Source: Rhizobium acidisoli
GTDB lineage: Bacteria; Pseudomonadota; Alphaproteobacteria; Rhizobiales; Rhizobiaceae
Direction: 5' to 3'
DNA: 64,000 bases
Assembly: GCF_002531755.2 (NCBI RefSeq)
Contig: NZ_CP034998.1
Span: 1,178,001 to 1,242,000 of the forward strand
The position numbers were made by a program, and so were the translations under genes. The notes below the pieces were generated by a model. That model was not told where the DNA came from. It did no database searches and was given only the letters and a program-made list of their open reading frames with translations. This document shows positions 29,697 through 37,333 of this stretch, piece by piece. Position 1 is the stretch's first letter; every line of letters starts with the position of its first letter.

Positions 29697-32092
29697 AGTC
29701 TTCTCTCGTGGCGGTTTCAGCGGCAGTGGTGGTGGCAAGCCTTGTCACCGGGCTGAAGGACCGTGCCGCTTTGCAGGAAAGGTTCGGCCTTGCCGGCAAG
29801 CCGGCGCCGGAGCTGATGATGATGGGCCGTATCAAGCCGAACGAGGCAACCGGCAATTCCGAATTCAATGCGCAGCTCGTCGCCGACAAGATCGAGGCGA
29901 TTACGTCCCCGCCGCCATCGGCATCGGATACTTCAGATCCGAATGCCGTCGCGCAGCAGCCTGTACCGCCGCAATCAGCCGCGTCGCAATCTGCGACCCC
30001 ATCTGCGCCAGAACCTACGCCTCAGCCGGCGGCTTCTCCGGCCCCGGTCACGCCTGCCATCGTGTCCGAGCCCCCGGCGCCGCAGCAGGCCGTGGCTCCA
30101 ACACAGCCTGCCGTCGATGAAAGCGCGCTTCGTTATTTCGCCAGCCGCGGCGACAAGGTGCGCCTGCAGGCCGAGATCTCCCGCCTTCAGGCGCTCTACC
30201 CGAATTGGGTTCCGCCGGCCGATCCGCTCGCCGTGCCGCAAAACGGTGACAAGCAGCTCGAAGCCATGTGGCAGCTTTATTCCGATGGCCGCTACGCCGA
30301 GCTGCGCAAGGCGCTCGCCGACCGTCAGGCGGCCGATGCCGGATGGCAGCCGCCGGCCGATCTGCTCGACCGGCTCGCCGTCGCCGAGGACCGCGCCCGC
30401 CTCATCAACGCCTCAGACCTCAAACAATATGCGACGGTGGTCGATATCGCCGCCACAACGCCGAGCCTGCTCACCTGCAGCGAAGTCGACGTTCTCTGGC
30501 GTGTCGCCGAAGCCTTCATCCAGACGAAGAGGCAGCAGCGCGGCCAGGACGCCTACAGCTATATCCTGAAGAATTGCCCCAATCCGGCCGAGCGGCAGGC
30601 GACCATCGAAAAGGCCTCGACACTGCTTGCCTACCAGCCGATGCAGGCGCTGCTGGCGCTGGAGAAACCCGCTGCCGACGGCAGCAAGGAATTCGACGCG
30701 ATCCGCGACAATCTCGCCCGGCGTTTCATGGCCGAAGGCAACGAGGATCCGAAGCTCGCCATCGCGCCCGAATATCTCGCCCGCGTGGAAAAACTCGCAG
30801 GCACCGAGGGGCTTGCCTCGGACGCGCTGCTGCTCGGCTGGTATCAGCTTCGCCGCAACAACGATGCCGACGCGGAGAAGTGGTTCCGCGCCGCCCGCGC
30901 CAAGGAGGATACGGCCGCCGCTTCGCAAGGGCTGGCGCTGGCGCTGATCGCCCGCAAGGCGCCTCAGGAAGCCGAGGACGTGATGTTCCGCTGGCGTGCC
31001 GACTCAGACGATGCGAGCGCCACCTATCTCGCCGCGACCGCCAATCTGATGGCGCTGCAGCCGCCGGCCGATCTCGCCGAAGACGTGCTGCATCGCATCG
31101 CCGCCGAGGTTATCTCCCGGAAATATGTGCCGACGGCGCAGCAATTCGGCTGGTATGCCCGCTCGCTCAACCAGTTCCAGACCGCCGCGCGCTGGTTCGA
31201 GACCGCGCTCGTCTGGAAAGCCGATGACGAGCCGTCTGCCTATGGCCTTGTCGTCACCCGTGAGCAACTGGGTGACCGCAAGGGTGTGCTCGACCTTCAG
31301 CGCGCCTGGGCCGGCCGTTCGACCCGGATTGCCAATCTCGAAGACACCTCCTCGCTGATGCCGAATGGGGGCAGCCTGCCGCCGGAGAAGGGCACGCTTG
31401 CCCCGCAGCAGCCGGTTCAGCCGACGCCGCCGGCGCAACGCCCTGCCACGGCGGCCGAGCCGCTTCCGGCCGAACGCCGCACCCCGCTGCAGCCGGAGCC
31501 CGATGTGGCCGTTCGCCCGGCAAGGCCGGCGATGCAGACGGTGACCGTTGCGCGCGGTTCGCGCCAGACCCGCGGCTGCTCGACGACCATCGATGCGGGA
31601 CAGCTCAACCCGGCCAATGCGCTGTCTCGCGGCTGGTGCCTGATGGATATCAATCGACCGATGGAGGCGATTTCGGCCTTCGAGGCGGCATTGCAGAGCC
31701 CGGTCCGCAAGGATCGTGAAGACGCAGCCTACGGCCAGAGCCTTGCCTATCTGCGCGCCGGCCTTTCCAGCAACGCCGCCGTTGCCGCCACCAAGGCGCC
31801 GCAGAACCGCCAGCGCGCCGCCGAGCTGCAGGTGGCGATCCTCGCCGACCGCGCGCTTTCGGCCTTCGATGCCGGGCGTTATCGCGAGACCCTGATCTAT
31901 CTCGATCAGCGCGCCCAGCTGCAGCAGGAACGCATCGACCTGATGGTTCTGCGCGGCTACTGCTACCTCAATCTCAAAATGTATGGCGACGCGACCCGTA
32001 TCTTCGAAGCCGCTGCCGCGACCGGCAGCCGCGACGCTGCCCGCGGCCTGGCCGACGTTCGCAACGTCACCCATCCCGACGTCAACGATTAG
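29693..32092 (+). CDS. TPR-type cellulose operon protein (in the BcsC position)
   Basis: About 799 residues from GTG 29693 (MKSSLVAVSAAVVVASLVTG; GTG 29687 is an alternative). One N-terminal hydrophobic segment, a Pro/Ala-rich linker (about 75-140), helical repeats typical of TPR/Sel1 folds, a second Pro-rich linker (about 565-610), and another repeat block to the end. BcsC normally has TPRs plus a C-terminal outer-membrane barrel and about 1150 residues; no barrel is seen here. It is probably a periplasmic scaffold for cellulose export or assembly. The gene ends inside a tandem palindromic repeat. Confidence 0.82.
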   Translation: MKSSLVAVSAAVVVASLVTGLKDRAALQERFGLAGKPAPELMMMGRIKPNEATGNSEFNAQLVADKIEAITSPPPSASDTSDPNAVAQQPVPPQSAASQSATPSAPEPTPQPAASPAPVTPAIVSEPPAPQQAVAPTQPAVDESALRYFASRGDKVRLQAEISRLQALYPNWVPPADPLAVPQNGDKQLEAMWQLYSDGRYAELRKALADRQAADAGWQPPADLLDRLAVAEDRARLINASDLKQYATVVDIAATTPSLLTCSEVDVLWRVAEAFIQTKRQQRGQDAYSYILKNCPNPAERQATIEKASTLLAYQPMQALLALEKPAADGSKEFDAIRDNLARRFMAEGNEDPKLAIAPEYLARVEKLAGTEGLASDALLLGWYQLRRNNDADAEKWFRAARAKEDTAAASQGLALALIARKAPQEAEDVMFRWRADSDDASATYLAATANLMALQPPADLAEDVLHRIAAEVISRKYVPTAQQFGWYARSLNQFQTAARWFETALVWKADDEPSAYGLVVTREQLGDRKGVLDLQRAWAGRSTRIANLEDTSSLMPNGGSLPPEKGTLAPQQPVQPTPPAQRPATAAEPLPAERRTPLQPEPDVAVRPARPAMQTVTVARGSRQTRGCSTTIDAGQLNPANALSRGWCLMDINRPMEAISAFEAALQSPVRKDREDAAYGQSLAYLRAGLSSNAAVAATKAPQNRQRAAELQVAILADRALSAFDAGRYRETLIYLDQRAQLQQERIDLMVLRGYCYLNLKMYGDATRIFEAAAATGSRDAARGLADVRNVTHPDVND

Positions 32093-32155
32093 CGTTGACG
32101 TCGGAGTCAACGACTAGCGTTGACGTCGGAGTCAACGACTGACGTTGACGCCGCC
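32081..32155 (+). repeat. Three tandem 25-bp palindromic units at the end of the cellulose operon
   Basis: Units at 32081-32105, 32106-32130 and 32131-32155. Each contains GTCAACG followed by CGTTGAC (or ACGTTGAC), so every unit is also an inverted repeat. The first unit supplies the stop TAG of the TPR protein, and the second and third also carry TAG or TGA at the equivalent place. Could act as an mRNA 3' structure or a protein-binding array. Confidence 0.9.
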
Positions 32156-32218
32156 GCCGCTCTCCGCTACTCGCCTGTGCAGGGGTCGCCCCGGCCTCGC
32201 ACCCGCAAGGAACGCCCT

Positions 32219-32887
32219 GTGCCCGCTCTCCACGATATCCTCGACAAGTCCTATGACGCCTTCCTTTTCGACATGGACGGAACGCTGCTGAATTCCATCG
32301 CCGTCGTCGAACGCGTCTGGAGCGAGTGGGCAAGACGCCACGGCTTCGAACCGGAGGTCTTTCTGAAGACGATCCACGGCATCCGCGCCTCCGACGTCAT
32401 CCGCGGGCTCGGCCTTCCCGGCGTCGATCCGGCCCATGAGGCGGACCTGCTGCTCGCCGAGGAGATGGAGGATGTCTCCGGCATCGTCGAAATTCCCGGC
32501 GCCATTCGCTTCCTCTCCGCCATTGCTGACGGCAAATGGGCGATCGTCACCTCGGCGCCGATCGAGCTTGCCAGGCGCCGCATGGCCGCCGCCGGCATCC
32601 CGATGCCGAAGGTCATCGTCAGCGGCCAGGAGGTCAAATCCGGCAAGCCCAGCCCCGAAGGCTATCTGCTCGGCGCCAGCCGCCTTGATGTCGATCCCGC
32701 CAAATGCCTGGTCTTCGAAGACGCCGTCGCCGGCATCCTCGCCGGCGAAGCCGCCGGCGCCGATGTCGCCGTCATTACGGAAACCCACGCCACTCCCTTC
32801 GAAACCCCGCATTTCTCGATCGCCAACTACCAGGCATGGCAACCCGGCCACACCGCCGAAGGCCGTCTGACGCTCGCGGCGATCTGA
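32219..32887 (+). CDS. HAD-superfamily hydrolase (phosphatase, subfamily IA)
   Basis: 222 residues from GTG 32219 (MPALHDILDKSYDAFLFDMD). HAD motif I is FDMDGTLLNS, motif II VTSAP, motif III the Lys in KSGKPSPEGY, motif IV VFEDAVAGILAG. It is similar to sugar-phosphate phosphatases of the glycerol-/2-deoxyglucose-6-phosphatase type; substrate unknown. CAAGGAAC precedes the GTG. The frame is open to 32120, but this overlaps the tandem repeat and looks untranslated. A terminator follows. Confidence 0.92.
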   Translation: MPALHDILDKSYDAFLFDMDGTLLNSIAVVERVWSEWARRHGFEPEVFLKTIHGIRASDVIRGLGLPGVDPAHEADLLLAEEMEDVSGIVEIPGAIRFLSAIADGKWAIVTSAPIELARRRMAAAGIPMPKVIVSGQEVKSGKPSPEGYLLGASRLDVDPAKCLVFEDAVAGILAGEAAGADVAVITETHATPFETPHFSIANYQAWQPGHTAEGRLTLAAI

Positions 32888-32900
32888 TCAATCCGACAAA

Positions 32901-32930
32901 CCGCCTCCTTTTTGTGGGAGGCGAGTTTTT
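32901..32930 (+). terminator. Rho-independent terminator after the HAD gene
   Basis: CGCCTCC (32902-32908) pairs with GGAGGCG (32917-32923), then AGTTTTT. It lies 14 bases after the HAD stop and before the tRNA-Pro gene. Confidence 0.85.
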
Positions 32931-32984
32931 CCGCTTGCATTGCACGCGCTGAAAAACTAAACGAAGCAAGCCGTTTCGGCAGGT

Positions 32985-33061
<77 letters not shown>

Positions 33062-33142
33062 TTTATCCCCTTGAAATCCAGTCAGAACATCACGTTTCCT
33101 GTAGCGGCCGCTCCCGGGGCCATCGCTGCAAAGGCTGGGTCT

Positions 33143-33775
33143 TCAGTGCGGTTTCTGTGCGATCGCGATCATCGATTTGGCCAGGAGCGGAATCCTCCCG
33201 ACATATTCGAAGTCGATGTCTTCGAAACCTGTTTCATGCAGCAGCGTGCCCAGCGTTTCCGGCGACCAGAATTTGATATGGCCATGGTCCTTGAGGGGCA
33301 TGAAATGGTCGTCCATCTTTCCGCTCACGGCCAAGGCCAGATTTTTCCAGTAACCGTGAAAAGGCGTCGACATGACCGCGATGCCGCCGGGCCTCACCAG
33401 ATCGTACATGGTTGCCGAGAACGCCTTGGGATCGTAAACGTGCTCCACCACCTCGAGGCTGATCACGGCATCGAAGGTTCCGTACCGGCTGGAAAGATCT
33501 TCGTAACCGGAGCCGATTTCCAGCGGGAGATCCGGGTGAGCCGTTCTCGCTTTTGCGATGCCGTCCTCGGAGGGATCGACACCGATGACATCATAGCCCT
33601 TTCCCGCAAGCACGGCTGCGGCACCGCCGGCACCGCAACCGAGGTCGAAGACCGAGGTCTCGTTTGCCTCCTGAAAACTGTTCTCAAGAACATCGACTAC
33701 GGCCGGCAAAATATAGGAATGGGCCGTCGCCGGTTTAGCATGCACATAGGTCGTCGCGTCTAGTTCGATAGACAT
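33143..33775 (-). CDS. SAM-dependent class I methyltransferase (UbiG-like)
   Basis: 210 residues from ATG 33775 (MSIELDATTYVHAKPATAHS), preceded on the minus strand by a near-perfect AGGAGGTAAA site that decides the start. Motif I is VFDLGCGAGGAA, followed by VIGVDPSEDGI (post I), FDAVISLEVVEHVYDP (motif II) and LVRPGGIAVMSTP. A UbiG/Methyltransf_11-type O- or N-methyltransferase; substrate unknown. It is isolated, facing the tRNA gene. Confidence 0.92.
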   Translation of the reverse strand: MSIELDATTYVHAKPATAHSYILPAVVDVLENSFQEANETSVFDLGCGAGGAAAVLAGKGYDVIGVDPSEDGIAKARTAHPDLPLEIGSGYEDLSSRYGTFDAVISLEVVEHVYDPKAFSATMYDLVRPGGIAVMSTPFHGYWKNLALAVSGKMDDHFMPLKDHGHIKFWSPETLGTLLHETGFEDIDFEYVGRIPLLAKSMIAIAQKPH

Positions 33776-34340
33776 TTTACCTCCTGGAGAAAATGAGCCC
33801 GCCAACCCAATAATACGCAACGCAATCGTACGGCGGAGTTTGACGGCAGTGTGGTGTCGTTGTGGTATTAACGTGATTAGCGCCGGAGGCGCTGGCGGCC
33901 GCTGAGGATGCCGGTTAACGCATATGCGCATTCGGCCAGGCTTACCGTCATCTCACGGACGAAGGGCGCGGGCGCTCGCCTATGGGAGATCCTGAAGCCG
34001 ATTGACAGGGTGCAGGGAAGATGATGAAACGTGGCGCAAATCGGATTTCGCTTTGCCGGGGCGGGTAAGCAGTCGCCGTTTCGACTTCGATGTTGCGACC
34101 ATTTGCAGTAAATAACGCAATGAAATACCCTTTGCGGGTGTGGAATCAAATAAATCTATTAGTTCTTTTTGGTACGTTTTGAGTTGCGGAGCGTGTTATT
34201 TGTTGCCTTTTGTTAAGGTTATACCAAGTTTAAATATGAGATACGCGATTTTGAATCTAAAAAACGTGAAACCTCTTCGCTTTCATGCGAATATGTGTAG
34301 ATTAAAAGCGTCCCTATCATAAATAGCCTAGTGCGAGCGC
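33776..34340. other. Intergenic region with an AT-rich patch
   Basis: 565 bases. The left part has normal GC. About 34100-34330 is clearly AT-rich compared with the rest of the window. A 60-codon plus-strand frame (34140-34322) there has no recognisable features and I do not call it. The patch probably includes the promoter of the gene at 34341. No mobile-element genes or tRNA 3'-end repeats were seen. Confidence 0.55.
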
Positions 34341-34559
34341 ATGGCGGAAATGAAGCAGAATCTCACTTGCAGGCAAGCCCTCGCCGGCGCATTCCAGGCT
34401 TTGTCCGACGAGGCCATCAAGGCTGGCTGGCCGGAGGGCGATGTCGCCCTCGCGCTTGCTGAACTCGCCGAGGAGCAGGTGATCGAGCTGACCGCTAAGG
34501 TGATCATGGAAGGGTCCATTCACCCCCACCTCGCCGCCACCAGTCGCCATAGCAGCTGA
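34341..34559 (+). CDS. Small hypothetical protein
   Basis: 72 residues (MAEMKQNLTCRQALAGAFQA start; an internal ATG at 34350 is an alternative). Predicted to be mostly helical and acidic with Ala-rich periodicity, then a short His/Ser tail. I do not recognise the family. Codon use is rhizobial, unlike the AT-rich DNA just upstream. The stop is 2 bases from the end of the convergent DUF982 gene. Confidence 0.55.
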   Translation: MAEMKQNLTCRQALAGAFQALSDEAIKAGWPEGDVALALAELAEEQVIELTAKVIMEGSIHPHLAATSRHSS

Positions 34560-34561
34560 TC

Positions 34562-34804
34562 TCACAGCAGCAATCCCGCCGTCTTCGCCGCCGTGATGAA
34601 GGAAGCCTGTGCGGCGCGCGGGCTGCGCAGCCCGTCGAGCGCATCCAGGCAATGCTGGCGCGCGACGCGATAGTGACGCCCACGCTTGCTCGGCCATCGT
34701 TTGAGATATTCGACGGCTTCCCAGACAGTGGAAACGATCAGGCTGCTCTCTGGAGAAAACACCCGGATGGGGGAGGGGAAGCGTATTTCACTCAACGTCT
34801 GCAC
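34562..34804 (-). CDS. DUF982 family protein
   Basis: 80 residues. The motif VWEAVEYLKRWPSKRG, followed by the conserved Cys in RVARQHCLDALDG and the end AQASFITAAKTAGLLL, is the DUF982 signature, a small-protein family expanded in Rhizobium. Function unknown. Start ATG 34804. Convergent with the small gene at 34341. Confidence 0.85.
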   Translation of the reverse strand: MQTLSEIRFPSPIRVFSPESSLIVSTVWEAVEYLKRWPSKRGRHYRVARQHCLDALDGLRSPRAAQASFITAAKTAGLLL

Positions 34805-34991
34805 TCACTGATTATTGCCACAGGGCGGCGCCGAAACGCGCGGGACACAAATTTGTTCCCGGATTTTGTTTCATGGAAATTTGCGCAGTTGCTAAAATTC
34901 AAGCCGTCGCGCATAATCATTTCTGCCGGTTGCGGAGGGCGGCCGGCGATGCAAGCGTGGATGCGTTTGCCCTCGGAGGGAATGCGGCGTG

Positions 34992-35204
34992 ATGTTACGG
35001 TCATCAATTCATCCGCATGATTTGCCGCTGTTTTCGGAAGATCTCGATCTGCTTTCGCAGGTGCTCGACAAGGTCTGCGATGAACGCGGCCTCGTCAGGA
35101 CGACACCCGAGGCCGAGCGGATCGGTGCGGTTATCATTCAGCTCTACAGGCAGGGCGTGAAGGACGGCGGCAAACTCGCCGACCTGGCAAAGACCTACCT
35201 CTGA
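34992..35204 (+). CDS. Small hypothetical protein
   Basis: 70 residues from ATG 34992 (MLRSSIHPHDLPLFSEDLDL). Preceded by GGAGGGAATGCGGC, a good ribosome-binding site. The middle, VLDKVCDERGLVRTTPEAER, and the helical end, IGAVIIQLYRQGVKDGGKLA, look like a real small soluble protein of the type common in Rhizobiales. No function is known. Its stop is 3 bases from the end of the opposite-strand small membrane protein. Confidence 0.65.
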   Translation: MLRSSIHPHDLPLFSEDLDLLSQVLDKVCDERGLVRTTPEAERIGAVIIQLYRQGVKDGGKLADLAKTYL

Positions 35205-35207
35205 CGC

Positions 35208-35357
35208 TCAGTTCTGCTCGATCGAGACACCGTTCTTGCCGATGCTCATCTCGATCCCCTGCGGCTTGCTTTCTTCACGGTAGATATAAGCGCCGAGGCC
35301 GATGACAGTGACGACGAGAACGCCGATGAGAACGTAGAGACCATTCCTGCTGTTCAA
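35208..35357 (-). CDS. 49-residue single-pass membrane protein (TTG start)
   Basis: Minus-strand TTG at 35357 starts a 49-residue protein: short basic N-terminus (MNSRNGLY), one hydrophobic helix VLIGVLVVTVIGLGAYIY, then EESKPQGIEMSIGKNG ending VSIEQN. The pattern of a helix plus a conserved-looking amphipathic tail with rhizobial codon use supports a real gene. GGGGGCAG lies just upstream. No ATG exists in a sensible place, hence TTG. Function unknown. Confidence 0.68.
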   Translation of the reverse strand: MNSRNGLYVLIGVLVVTVIGLGAYIYREESKPQGIEMSIGKNGVSIEQN

Positions 35358-35448
35358 ATGACTGCCCCCAAATACCTGATAGGACACCGGAAACGGCCAA
35401 GCGTCGGGTTGGTTCCGAAAGAACAGGATGAATTGAGCCCGCGTCGGC

Positions 35449-35742
35449 CTAATCGTCGTTGGCGGCGTTGAGGTTTTCCGGCCGGATACCGTCGTCGCTC
35501 ACGGTGCGCGCACGCAGCCGGATGCCGGGGCCGCCTTCATCCTGATTGCCGCTCGACAGGAAGATGATGCCGTGCGCCTCCAGCGTACTGCGCACATCGA
35601 ACAGCGCGTGCGGCTCGCCCGCAAATTCACCGTTTTCCAGCGCCGTCACGGTCTCCACAGGCAGGCCGCTTGCGGCGGCGAGCTCTTCGATACTCATCCC
35701 GATCATGGCGCGCGCGCCGCGTATCTGTGTCGCTGTTATCAT
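35449..35742 (-). CDS. Small XRE-type helix-turn-helix protein
   Basis: 97 residues. The N-terminal half is a Cro/C1-type helix-turn-helix: TATQIRGARAMIGMSIEELA, then AASGLPVETVTALENGE. The second half has IIFLSSGNQDEGGPGIRLR, typical of small rhizobial XRE proteins with a short C-terminal strand region. A transcriptional regulator of unknown target, isolated in a region of small genes. Confidence 0.85.
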   Translation of the reverse strand: MITATQIRGARAMIGMSIEELAAASGLPVETVTALENGEFAGEPHALFDVRSTLEAHGIIFLSSGNQDEGGPGIRLRARTVSDDGIRPENLNAANDD

Positions 35743-35791
35743 GGCGGAAAATCTAGCGCATTTACCGCAGTTCTCAAGTGGCGCAGGCCGA

Positions 35792-36973
35792 TCAAGCGTC
35801 TTTCAATTTCACGCCGAACAGATCGTCGTGCATACGCTCGACCGCGACCCCCATGCCTCCCATGAGGGCCGCCCGGTTCCCAAACCGGCTGATCTCGATG
35901 CGCGGCGGATAAGGCGTGCAGCGCGGCAGGAAACCCCGGATGGCGTTTACCAATTCCGGTCTTGCGCCGATGCTGCCGCCGGTGATCACCAGTTCGGGGT
36001 CGAGAGTCGCTCCGATCGCGGCAATGGCGAGCGCCACCAGCCTTGCCGTCTCTTCGATTGCGGCGACGGCGCTAGTATCTCCCGCATTGAAGGCGGCGAA
36101 GAGATCGGCGACGGTGGCGGCGTTGCGCCCGCCGAAGCCGGTGTAGCGGCGTAACATCGCGACACTGCCGACCGCGCTCTCGAAGGTCCCGAGCGTAAAC
36201 CCGCCGGGATCGAAAACATCGCCGCCGATCGGAAGATAGGCGATCTCGCCGGCCGCGCCCCGTGCGCCGCGCAGCAGTGCGCCATTGGCGATGATGCCCA
36301 TGCCGACGCCCGTTCCGAGCGCGACGAACGCAAAATTGCCGGTTTCGACACCGTGTCCCCGCCATCTTTCGCCTTGCGCGGCGAGGTTGACGTCATTTTC
36401 GACGATCACCGGAATGCCCATTCTGTCGGAGAAGACCTGCCGCAGATTGATCGCATCGATGCCGGGGATATTCGGCGCCACATTGATATGGCCGGTGGCG
36501 GGATCGAGCACGCCGGGACTGCCGAGAACCACGAGACGGAGCTTGTCGGCGGTCGTTCCGGCTGCAAGCGCCAGTTCAACGATAAGATCGCTGAACTGAT
36601 TGACGAGATGCATTCCCCCGCGCGGGTCGGTGGCCACTTTGGTTTCGGCAATGATGTTGCCCAGCAGATCGCAGATCGCCGCGGCGATCTTGGTGCCGCC
36701 GAGATCGATGGAGACGGCAAGGCCCGCCCTGGCGTTGAGTTCATAGGTAATCGCATTGCGGCCCGGGCGGCCATCGGTCTGACCGACAGGTTTCAGCCAT
36801 CCATCATCCTCGAGGTCGCGCACGACATCGGAAATCGTCTGTTTCGACAGTCCGGTCAGCTTGGCGATATCGGCGCGGGAAATCGAGCCGCTCGCCAAAA
36901 CGGTCCGGATCACGGCATGAGTTGAGATTTTTCGTGCGATGGGCGTCTGCGTGGCAGAAAGTGTCGGTGCCAT
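35792..36973 (-). CDS. ROK-family transcriptional repressor
   Basis: 393 residues: winged helix at about 15-75 (IRTVLASGSISRADIAKLTG, then LSKQTISDVVRDLEDDGWLK), then a sugar-kinase-like ROK domain starting VSIDLGGTKIAAAICD. The usual zinc-site pattern (G-H ... C-x-C-G-x-x-G-C) is absent: the equivalent stretch reads GAAGEIAYLPIGGDVFDPGG. It is therefore probably a zinc-free sugar-sensing repressor. It diverges from the glycoside hydrolase/ABC genes, which it likely controls. Confidence 0.92.
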   Translation of the reverse strand: MAPTLSATQTPIARKISTHAVIRTVLASGSISRADIAKLTGLSKQTISDVVRDLEDDGWLKPVGQTDGRPGRNAITYELNARAGLAVSIDLGGTKIAAAICDLLGNIIAETKVATDPRGGMHLVNQFSDLIVELALAAGTTADKLRLVVLGSPGVLDPATGHINVAPNIPGIDAINLRQVFSDRMGIPVIVENDVNLAAQGERWRGHGVETGNFAFVALGTGVGMGIIANGALLRGARGAAGEIAYLPIGGDVFDPGGFTLGTFESAVGSVAMLRRYTGFGGRNAATVADLFAAFNAGDTSAVAAIEETARLVALAIAAIGATLDPELVITGGSIGARPELVNAIRGFLPRCTPYPPRIEISRFGNRAALMGGMGVAVERMHDDLFGVKLKDA

Positions 36974-37333
36974 CGGCTAGCTCTTCCAATTAGTTCGGAG
37001 CATATACCTAATCAAGGGCCGATCTTGACCCCGCGACCATCGCGAAAAGGACGGTTGCGGCTCAACTTCGTCATCTTAGCGGTTTTCAGTACACCCCAAG
37101 CGGCAATTTGTCTATGTCATTGACAAACGGAAGGTCGCCTGTAGGCTGATATCAACGTGCAATGAAATGCGCGACGAAATAAGGGGGTCGAGGACAAGTA
37201 TGCGCCACCCGCATTGTCTGGATAGCCGCGCGCTCGCCAAGGTCGCCCGAAGAGGAGCAGGCCCCGGCTTGTCCCTCTATCGTTCTCTTTCGCGTTCTGC
37301 AGCCTCTTCAACTTGGCTGTGGGGGGATTATCG
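36974..37333. promoter_or_regulatory. Divergent control region of ROK regulator and glycoside hydrolase genes
   Basis: 360 bases with no gene. Near the ROK start lies an inverted repeat ATTAG (36989-36993) / CTAAT (37008-37012) inside AT-rich DNA, a candidate ROK operator. A possible promoter for the rightward genes is TTGACA (37120-37125), 16-base spacer, TAGGCT (37142-37147). A GGGGGGAT site precedes ATG 37334. All assignments are by eye. Confidence 0.4.

Noticed and set aside
33877..34149. 90-codon minus-strand frame upstream of the methyltransferase gene
   Set aside because: No family signature, crosses the AT-rich boundary, and has no good ribosome-binding site.
34140..34322. 60-codon frame in the AT-rich patch
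   Set aside because: AT-rich DNA with a translation lacking domain features. Could be chance; no ribosome-binding site seen.
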